Assembly (NCBI GenBank): GCA_018268545.1
Contig: JAFDWI010000383.1
Span: 1-6,397, forward strand
Reading direction: 5' to 3'
Source of the DNA: Actinomycetota bacterium
Lineage (GTDB): Bacteria; Actinomycetota; Acidimicrobiia; Acidimicrobiales; Iamiaceae
Length of the DNA: 6,397 bases
The notes below the pieces were generated by a model. It was given only the letters and a program-made list of their open reading frames with translations. It was not told where the DNA came from and ran no database searches. Below, piece by piece: positions 1-5,140 of this stretch (its first letter is position 1; each line of letters begins with the position of its first letter). The position numbers were made by a program, and so were the translations under genes.

Positions 1-682
1 ATGCGCCGAACACGAGCCCGCAGACGACGACCGCCATCCACGCCGCGGGCAGCGATTTCTGCAACGAACGGAGCAACAACCCTCGATAGAAGAGCTCCTC
101 GATGAACGGCGCGCCGATCACGACGATCGTGATGAGCAGCACGACCCCCAACGGATCATGGGCCTTGGAGACGAGCTGTTCGGCCGTTCGCGACAGATCA
201 CTCGGGTGCTTGCCCAGGAGCTTCAGCCACGGCCACGAGATCGCCGGAACCAGCACGAGCTGTGCCACCACGCCGATCACGAGACCGGCAGGCACATCGA
301 CGACGGTGAACCGGAACCCGAACTCGCGCACCGGGTTGCTCGAAGCGCGGCGCGCGGCGACGAACGGCGCGCCGGCCAATCCGACCCACAACGGCACCTG
401 GGTGACCGCAACCAGCCAAAGCGGCCATGCTGCTTGGGCATCGGCACGGTACCCAGCGGCGGCGATGATGACGGCACCACCGAGCGCCCCGAGCCCGACC
501 GCGAGGAACCAACCCCAGACCGCGTCGACCACCCCCCACGGCGACGACCGCCACGGCTCGGATCCTCCGGCCTCGGGCGCGACGATCAGCCCGGGCCCAT
601 CAGCATCATCCGCGATCGGCCCCGTGTGACGGGACGGGTCAGAGGGCGAGCCCGAGCGGCGTCGTCGGGCGGGAGAGGTCAA
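1..682 (-). CDS. CPBP (CAAX/abortive-infection type) intramembrane metalloprotease, C-terminus cut off by the window edge
   Basis: A polytopic membrane protein of the CPBP family. These are intramembrane glutamic proteases/metalloproteases related to the eukaryotic CAAX endoprotease; the substrate here is unknown. 227 residues are visible. Residues 1-48 are hydrophilic, with RRRR at 6-9. Hydrophobic segments lie at about 51-77, 86-110, 132-150, 177-195 and 206-227. The first catalytic motif, EExxxR, is present as EELFYR with E195, E196 and R200. The next motif, FxxxH, appears to begin at F225 (F-G-A) in the last visible codons; its histidine falls just outside the window. The gene follows DUF3499 on the same strand. 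The TTG start overlaps the DUF3499 stop (TTGA), which suggests translational coupling. I chose this start for that overlap. No Shine-Dalgarno sequence is visible, and an in-frame GTG at residue 51 would remove only the hydrophilic leader. Family assignment is confident; start and function are not. Confidence 0.85.
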   Translation of the reverse strand, partial: MTSPARRRRSGSPSDPSRHTGPIADDADGPGLIVAPEAGGSEPWRSSPWGVVDAVWGWFLAVGLGALGGAVIIAAAGYRADAQAAWPLWLVAVTQVPLWVGLAGAPFVAARRASSNPVREFGFRFTVVDVPAGLVIGVVAQLVLVPAISWPWLKLLGKHPSDLSRTAEQLVSKAHDPLGVVLLITIVVIGAPFIEELFYRGLLLRSLQKSLPAAWMAVVVCGLVFGA

Positions 683-930
683 AGGGCGAGGCTGTTCGCC
701 GCGTGCCCGATGGGGGCGGAGAACAGCGGCGCAGCGGGCGAACGTCGGTCCTGCAACAGCCAGCCCCGGGGAACCCCGAGCGTGTCGGCATGCCGGGAGC
801 ACAGATCGTGGGTCATCGGATGCGCCTCGTCGGTCAGGCGATCGATCCACACGCATCCGGCGGCGTAGTCGTAGGTCAACGTGGCGGTCGCCGAGCGGGT
901 GCATCCCGGTCTGGCGCAATGGCGCTGCAT
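679..930 (-). CDS. DUF3499 family protein (small, putative metal-binding)
   Basis: A complete 83-residue soluble protein matching the actinobacterial DUF3499 family as I remember it: an N-terminal CARPGC block, an ATLTYDY strand, then DLCSRHA and PRGW. Function is unknown. C5 and C10 near the N-terminus and C44/H47 in the DLCSRH block form a plausible four-ligand zinc site (C-x4-C and C-x2-H); C26 is an extra cysteine. The conserved part ends near W57. The last 25 residues look like a variable tail. The ATG at 930 puts CARPGC immediately at the N-terminus, as in relatives. No Shine-Dalgarno sequence precedes it, and a -10-like box lies only 8-10 bases upstream, consistent with a leaderless mRNA. 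The gene diverges from ftsH and overlaps the downstream CPBP protease start by four bases. Family call is good; the metal site is inference. Confidence 0.82.
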   Translation of the reverse strand: MQRHCARPGCTRSATATLTYDYAAGCVWIDRLTDEAHPMTHDLCSRHADTLGVPRGWLLQDRRSPAAPLFSAPIGHAANSLAL

Positions 931-938
931 GAACGTGC

Positions 939-946
939 AGGTTATC
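939..946 (-). promoter_or_regulatory. Putative -10 region for the DUF3499-CPBP operon
   Basis: On the minus strand the sequence reads GATAACCT, containing GATAAC (946-941) and TAACCT (944-939). Both are TATAAT-like in an otherwise very GC-rich stretch. The box ends 8-10 bases before the ATG at 930, which would place the transcription start at or beside the start codon. No convincing -35 hexamer is seen at the usual spacing. This rests on position and base composition only. Confidence 0.35.
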
Positions 947-980
947 GGGTCCGAGAGGCGGGTCCGCGGCAGGTCGCCAC

Positions 981-986
981 TACGAT
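981..986 (+). promoter_or_regulatory. Putative -10 box (TACGAT) of ftsH, leaderless arrangement
   Basis: TACGAT fits the actinobacterial TAnnnT -10 consensus. It is followed by six bases (GGTCTC) and then the ftsH ATG, so the A of the ATG would be the expected +1. No Shine-Dalgarno sequence lies between. No clear -35 hexamer is visible at 17-18 bases upstream (around 957-963), as is common for GC-rich actinobacterial promoters. Confidence 0.5.
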
Positions 987-992
987 GGTCTC

Positions 993-3107
993 ATGCCCGC
1001 ACAAGGCCCTCCGCCGCCTCCGCCGCCACCGCGACGCCCATCGGGCGGTTCGGGTGGAGGTCGCCCGGGTGCAGCGTCGGACAACGGCTGGCCGAAATGG
1101 ATGATCTGGGTGCTCGCCGGGGTCGTGCTCGTCGTGGTCGGCCTCTACGCGTTCGGGTCGCCGAGCAACGCGACGTCGATCTCGTACTCGTCGTTCATGC
1201 AGGACGTCTCGGCGAACAAGGTCAAGAGCGTCAAGTTCAACAACACGAACGGGCACATCACCGGGACCTACACCGACGGCACCCAGTTCGCGACGACCGG
1301 ACTCCTCACGTTCCCCGACTCGGACCTGCAGACCCTGCGAACCCACAAGGTCAAGTTCGAGACGACGACGCCGTCGGAGAACAGCCTGATCACGCTGATC
1401 CCGTATCTGCTGATGTTCGCCGTGCCGATCCTGTTCGTTGTGTGGTTCATGCGGCGGTCATCCGGCCAGATGGGTGGGATCATGTCGGTGGGCCGTTCGA
1501 AGGCGAAGACGTACGACTCGGACTCACCGCGCACCACCTTCGCCGACGTCGCCGGGTACGAAGGTGTCAAGACCGAGATCCGCGAGGTCGTGGACTTTCT
1601 CCGGACCCCCGAACAATTCGCCCGGATCGGTGCGCGCATCCCCAAGGGGGTTCTGCTCGTGGGGCCGCCCGGGACCGGCAAGACCCTGATCGCCCGGGCG
1701 GTGGCCGGCGAGGCCGGCGTGCCGTTCCTGTCGGTGACGGGGTCCGACTTCATGGAGATGTTCGTCGGCGTCGGCGCGAGCCGGGTCCGCGACCTGTTCG
1801 CGACCGCTCGCAAGATGGGCCGAGCGATCATCTTCGTCGACGAGATCGACTCCATCGGGCGCAAACGCGGCGCCGGACTCGGTGGGGGTCACGACGAGCG
1901 CGAACAGACCCTCAACCAGATGCTCGCCGAGATGGACGGATTCGAGGCGACCGAGGGGATCGTCATGATGGCCGCCACCAACCGGCCCGACATCCTCGAC
2001 CCGGCCCTGCTCCGGCCCGGCCGATTCGACCGCCAGGTCGTCGTGCCGCTGCCCGAACTGGAGGAACGCCTCGCTGTGCTCGACGTGCACTCCAAGGGCA
2101 AGAACATCGCTGCAGATGTCGACCTGGCCGTGATCGCGCGTGGAACGCCGGGTATGAGTGGAGCCGACCTGTCGAACCTGGTGAACGAGGCAGCCCTCCA
2201 CGCGGTGCGCCAGACCCGTGACCAGGTGACGATGCTCGACTTCGACTATGCGCGGGACCGCATGCTCATGGGGCAGCGCCGCGAATCGCTCGCCATGTCG
2301 GACCGTGAAAAGGAACTCACCGCGTACCACGAAGGCGGCCACGCCCTGTGCGCGGCGGTGCTGCCCAAGGCGGACCCGGTCCACAAGGTCACGATCCTCC
2401 CGATGGGCATGGCCCTCGGAGTGACCATGCAGTTGCCGACCGAAGACCGCCACAGCTACGAGGAAGACTTCATCCAACAGCGGATCGTGGTGTCGATGGG
2501 TGGGCGGATCGCCGAGAAGCTGGTGTTCGGCGTGTCGTCTTCGGGCGCTGCGAACGACCTCATGCACGCGACGGAACTGGCGACACGCATGGTGCGTGAG
2601 TTCGGTATGTCCGAACGGGTCGGTCCGATGGCATGGGGTTCGGATCACGAGGTGTTCCTCGGTGAGGAACTCGGCCAGCCCCGCAAGTACTCCGACGAGA
2701 CGGCCCGGGTGATCGACGAGGAAGTCGAACGCATCCTTCGCGAGGCGGAGGCCTGGTGCACGGAGATCCTCACCGAACACCGCCACAGCCTCGACCTGAT
2801 CGCCCGCGCCCTGCTCGAACACGAGACCATCGACGGCGACGAGGTCAACCGGTTGGTCGAACTCGGACGGCCCGGTGGTGGGGGAACTCCCCCGCCGCCG
2901 GTGGTCGACCCCGACACGCCGAACGATGCGTCGACCATGCCGCTCCCGGATCCCGAAGTCGGCACGACGTCTACCGACCCGTCGGCGACCTTGCCGGTCG
3001 ACCCGACCGTCGCCGCACCGGTCGAAACCGCCGGAAGCCCTGACGGCGATCAACAGCCGGCCTGGGCCCGTCGGCGCGGGGCGTCACCGGACGCACCGCC
3101 GGCTTGA
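993..3107 (+). CDS. ftsH: ATP-dependent zinc metalloprotease FtsH, complete
   Basis: Membrane-anchored AAA+ protease that, as a hexamer, pulls misfolded or short-lived membrane and cytosolic proteins into its proteolytic chamber using ATP. The 704-residue product has the full family order. A cytoplasmic leader contains eight prolines (6-13). TM1 is at about 37-54, an extracytoplasmic domain at 55-131 and TM2 at 132-152. The AAA+ module begins at FADVAG (183-188), with Walker A GPPGTGKT (224-231, K230), pore-loop F257-V-G, Walker B IIFVDEID (279-286; D283, E284) and arginine fingers in RPGRFDR (R341, R344). The peptidase domain has HEGGH (446-450) with zinc ligands H446 and H450, catalytic E447, and third ligand D522 in the AAND block. 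All key residues are intact, so the enzyme should be active. HEGGH instead of HEAGH is, as I recall, usual in actinobacteria. From about 647 the tail is rich in Pro, Thr, Ser, Asp and Gly and probably disordered. The ATG lies six bases after a -10 box, without a ribosome binding site. The gene is flanked by leftward genes on both sides and appears monocistronic. Confidence 0.98.
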   Translation: MPAQGPPPPPPPPRRPSGGSGGGRPGAASDNGWPKWMIWVLAGVVLVVVGLYAFGSPSNATSISYSSFMQDVSANKVKSVKFNNTNGHITGTYTDGTQFATTGLLTFPDSDLQTLRTHKVKFETTTPSENSLITLIPYLLMFAVPILFVVWFMRRSSGQMGGIMSVGRSKAKTYDSDSPRTTFADVAGYEGVKTEIREVVDFLRTPEQFARIGARIPKGVLLVGPPGTGKTLIARAVAGEAGVPFLSVTGSDFMEMFVGVGASRVRDLFATARKMGRAIIFVDEIDSIGRKRGAGLGGGHDEREQTLNQMLAEMDGFEATEGIVMMAATNRPDILDPALLRPGRFDRQVVVPLPELEERLAVLDVHSKGKNIAADVDLAVIARGTPGMSGADLSNLVNEAALHAVRQTRDQVTMLDFDYARDRMLMGQRRESLAMSDREKELTAYHEGGHALCAAVLPKADPVHKVTILPMGMALGVTMQLPTEDRHSYEEDFIQQRIVVSMGGRIAEKLVFGVSSSGAANDLMHATELATRMVREFGMSERVGPMAWGSDHEVFLGEELGQPRKYSDETARVIDEEVERILREAEAWCTEILTEHRHSLDLIARALLEHETIDGDEVNRLVELGRPGGGGTPPPPVVDPDTPNDASTMPLPDPEVGTTSTDPSATLPVDPTVAAPVETAGSPDGDQQPAWARRRGASPDAPPA

Positions 3108-3111
3108 CGTC

Positions 3112-3138
3112 CCGCCTGCTCGACGGCCCCTGAGGCGG
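3112..3138. terminator. Weak inverted repeat in the convergent gap after ftsH
   Basis: CCGCCT (3112-3117) and AGGCGG (3133-3138) form a perfect 6-bp GC-rich stem with a 15-base loop. It lies in the 37-base space between the ftsH stop and the stop of the convergent thioredoxin-like gene, so it could serve either direction. There is no T-run on either strand and the loop is long, so terminator activity is only suggested. Confidence 0.3.
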
Positions 3139-3144
3139 AAATCG

Positions 3145-3564
3145 TCAGCCGGTCTCGGCAGCTGCTCGCAGCGCGGTCGCCAGTTCGTCCTCGGTGGCCG
3201 GTCCGACGAACGAGCGGAGCACGACACCCTCGGCGTCGGCCACGACGAGGGTCGGCACCGCATCGATGCCGTACCGCTCGTGGAGCTCGGGGCGGTCCTG
3301 ATAGGAGACCCGCTCGACCGCGGTGTCGGCGTCGGCGAGACCCGTGACCCGGTCCCAGGTCGCGGAGCACGCATCACAGGTGTCCGATGCGAACACGACC
3401 ACGAGGCGCGGGGTCTCGGGCTGGACGAAGTCGCGTCGTTCGAGCTGGGCGGGGACACTCCACCGCGTTCCCCCCGCCATCCGTCCCGAGTCCCGGCGTC
3501 GGACGAGTGCCGCGACGACCACCCCGGAAACGACGACCAGGGCCGCGACGACGAAGGCGATCAC
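3145..3564 (-). CDS. Membrane-anchored thioredoxin-like protein with CDAC active site
   Basis: A 139-residue thioredoxin-fold protein, presumably a thiol-disulfide oxidoreductase. Residues 2-21 form one hydrophobic helix with no charged residue before it, followed at once by RRR (22-24). Around residues 53-139 the thioredoxin features appear in order: strand RLVVVFAS, active site C63-D-A-C66, a central redox-partner strand (ERVSYQD, 84-90), cis-proline P104 in AVPT, and a final strand and helix (GVVLRSF, then TEDELATAL). It resembles small actinobacterial TlpA-like thioredoxins with an N-terminal anchor and an RRR-x-SGRM linker. The GTG start at 3564 is the only ATG, GTG or TTG in frame between the upstream stop (3661-3663) and the TM helix. 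No Shine-Dalgarno sequence is seen. It lies 52 bases downstream of DUF5719 on the same strand, with a hairpin between, so it may be transcribed separately. By the positive-inside rule the thioredoxin domain would face the cytosol. Partner unknown. Confidence 0.85.
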   Translation of the reverse strand: MIAFVVAALVVVSGVVVAALVRRRDSGRMAGGTRWSVPAQLERRDFVQPETPRLVVVFASDTCDACSATWDRVTGLADADTAVERVSYQDRPELHERYGIDAVPTLVVADAEGVVLRSFVGPATEDELATALRAAAETG

Positions 3565-3601
3565 GAGGTCGAGTCTGGCCCCCGACGAGGGCCGTTCGCC
3601 A

Positions 3602-3617
3602 ACCGGCGCGTGCCGGT
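3602..3617 (-). terminator. Hairpin at the DUF5719 stop codon, possible terminator or attenuator
   Basis: On the plus strand ACCGGC-GCGT-GCCGGT is a perfect 6-bp stem with a 4-base loop. On the minus strand it starts at the last base of the DUF5719 stop codon. It is the tightest inverted repeat I noticed outside the genes. No U-run follows, which is common for actinobacterial terminators but leaves the call uncertain. It would act between DUF5719 and the thioredoxin-like gene. Confidence 0.4.
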
Positions 3618-5140
3618 CAGGGTGCTGAAAGGGTCCCGGCGACCGGAACCGCCGGGGTGCTCACGATGCCACGTTCGTTCGGCCCGGTCTGCAGGCGCGA
3701 CACCGTGACCGGTTGTGACGCGTCGAGGACGACGGTGGCGCCGGGGTGCTTCGCCAGGAGCGCGGCCAGATCGATCGTGACCCGCCCTCGAGCCGCGACG
3801 CTGCCCGTTCCCGGCGGCAACACGACCGGCCGGACCGACCCGTCGACCATCAGCGAGATCCGCAACGTCGCCGCGCTCCCCGTCGCCCGGACGCCGAGCT
3901 GGTCGATCGTGGGCAGTTGCAATCCGACGGGAACGACCCACGAGGTGGCCCCGAAACTGGACCCGGGCGCTGCGAACGATCCGTGCCCCTTCGCCGGGGC
4001 GGACCCGTCGAACCACAGCTCCGCGACCACCGCGCCGCCGTGGACCACGCGTCCCGAAACGGTGAACGGCACCCCCGCCGCCACCTGACGGAGATCCGAC
4101 GGCGCGAGCACCTCAACGGCTCCGGACATCAATTCGATCGACATCGGCGGCGGTTGACCGTTCTGCCCAGGGTTGTCGACCGCGAACGACAACTGCACCG
4201 TCGAGGCGGTCGCGCCCGGATTCGCGATGACGACCCGGGGAGCGACGCCGTCGCCGGTGACCGCCGTGGGAAGCGCGAATCGCGTCAGCGGCACCGTCGA
4301 GCCCAACGCGACCGAGACGCCCTTGGGTGGATTCCCCCCTCCGATGTTCGGCCCGGTTCCGTCGAAGGTCTCGGTCCGCCACGCGACGAGCCGCCCGGCC
4401 CGGGTCGTCACCACCGCGCCGAGCCCACTCCGGCGATTCTGGACGGCGCCCACATCGACGACGACGACGGACCGACCGGGCACCGCGAGCCCCTGGGTTT
4501 CCTGGGGGTGCCGGAACCCGTCGGGCGTCAGGAACGTCACATCCGCGGTGGCCAGGTCGTCGAAGGGATTGAACAACACGAGCTTCTCGGCGGCGCCGCG
4601 TTGCGTGTCGCCGCCGGCAAAGAACCAGGATGCCGACGACGAGACCGCACACGCAGCGGTCGTGGCCGTGTCGGCCGTCGCGATCCGTTGGGTTGCGACC
4701 ACCCCACCGTTCCGGGATTCGACGGTCGCTGCGAGCGTTCCCTTGCCTGCGAACCCCGCCGGGACATCGAGCGTCGAGTGCCCGGGCACCTCCACCTGGC
4801 GCGAGGCTGTCGTGGATTCCGAGACCACGGTGCGGATCGTTGCGGTCCGCGCCTCGGAGGACCGGTTCGTCAACACGATCGTCGTGGACGCCACGTCGGC
4901 GCCGCCGCAGAACCACGTCGTCGAGGCCGTCCCCAGCGGCGCAGCGATCGGCATCGACCGACCGAGCGCCTCCCCGTCGGGCGAACCGAAGGCTGCCGCG
5001 CCGATCTGGGCCGCATCGACCTGGTCGGGGATGCGGTACGGGGTCCGCACCGTCGACGGGCGGTCGAAGAGGATCGCCGTCACGCCGACGACGATGAACA
5101 TGGCAATGACCGCGAACCGCAACCACGAACCCGGTCTCAC
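3617..5140 (-). CDS. DUF5719 family protein, membrane-anchored extracytoplasmic beta-rich protein
   Basis: A complete 507-residue protein assigned to DUF5719 by recall of sequence style and by its position next to the large glycosyltransferase. Function is unknown. Residues 7-25 are a single hydrophobic helix after R2 and R8, which fits a signal anchor or uncleaved signal peptide with the rest outside the membrane; there is no lipobox cysteine. The remainder is rich in Val, Ala, Thr, Gly and Ser in alternating beta-strand patterns with no catalytic motif that I recognise. Only two cysteines occur, C78 (WFCGG) and C164 (TAACAV), and they may form a disulfide outside the cell. About four similar segments of 80-85 residues are visible (see the repeat entry). 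The GTG start overlaps the upstream TGA (GTGA) and has a strong ribosome binding site (GGAGGAG, 8 bases away), so translation is coupled to the glycosyltransferase. This suggests a role in exporting or handling the same envelope glycan; that is inference. Confidence 0.78.
   Translation of the reverse strand: MRPGSWLRFAVIAMFIVVGVTAILFDRPSTVRTPYRIPDQVDAAQIGAAAFGSPDGEALGRSMPIAAPLGTASTTWFCGGADVASTTIVLTNRSSEARTATIRTVVSESTTASRQVEVPGHSTLDVPAGFAGKGTLAATVESRNGGVVATQRIATADTATTAACAVSSSASWFFAGGDTQRGAAEKLVLFNPFDDLATADVTFLTPDGFRHPQETQGLAVPGRSVVVVDVGAVQNRRSGLGAVVTTRAGRLVAWRTETFDGTGPNIGGGNPPKGVSVALGSTVPLTRFALPTAVTGDGVAPRVVIANPGATASTVQLSFAVDNPGQNGQPPPMSIELMSGAVEVLAPSDLRQVAAGVPFTVSGRVVHGGAVVAELWFDGSAPAKGHGSFAAPGSSFGATSWVVPVGLQLPTIDQLGVRATGSAATLRISLMVDGSVRPVVLPPGTGSVAARGRVTIDLAALLAKHPGATVVLDASQPVTVSRLQTGPNERGIVSTPAVPVAGTLSAP
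3689..4921 (-). repeat. Four imperfect protein repeats within the DUF5719 protein
   Basis: Each unit seems to open with a Trp- or Pro-containing strand and a turn, then an L/V-x-x-x-N-type strand with alternating hydrophobics, and to close with a V-P-G-x-S-type turn and a final G-x-V-V-A-x-R-like strand. Unit 1 covers about residues 74-152 (TTWFCGG; IVLTNRS; VPGHS; GGVVATQR). Unit 2 covers about 170-256 (ASWFFAGG; LVLFNPF; VPGRS; GRLVAWRTE). Unit 3 covers about 290-377 (VVIANPG; LAPSD; GGAVVAELW). Unit 4 covers about 399-484 (TSWVVPVG; LGVRATG; VTVSRLQ). Units 1 and 2 are the most alike; unit 4 is the weakest. Aligned by eye only. Confidence 0.5.

Noticed and set aside
102..868. Plus-strand frames across the CPBP and DUF3499 genes
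   Set aside because: The minus-strand frame carries EELFYR, hydrophobic helices and the DUF3499 blocks; the plus-strand translations are Pro/Arg/Ser-rich without any family signature.
881..2221. A 446-codon plus-strand frame overlapping the start of ftsH
   Set aside because: Its product is Arg/Gly/Asp-rich low complexity without motifs and it runs out of frame through conserved FtsH coding sequence.
2328..2342. HEGGH in place of HEAGH in FtsH as a possible novel active-site variant
   Set aside because: Both zinc histidines and the catalytic glutamate are intact, and I recall HEGGH in mycobacterial FtsH, so it is an ordinary actinobacterial form.
1524..3053. A 509-codon open frame on the minus strand opposite ftsH
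   Set aside because: It is a high-GC shadow of ftsH: His/Arg/Asp-rich, no family motif, while the plus-strand frame has every FtsH motif.
3572..3602. A possible promoter for the thioredoxin-like gene (TTGGCG and CAGACT on the minus strand)
   Set aside because: The spacer is 19 bases and the -10 match is poor. It is not distinguishable from chance in GC-rich sequence, although CAGACT lies seven bases before the GTG.
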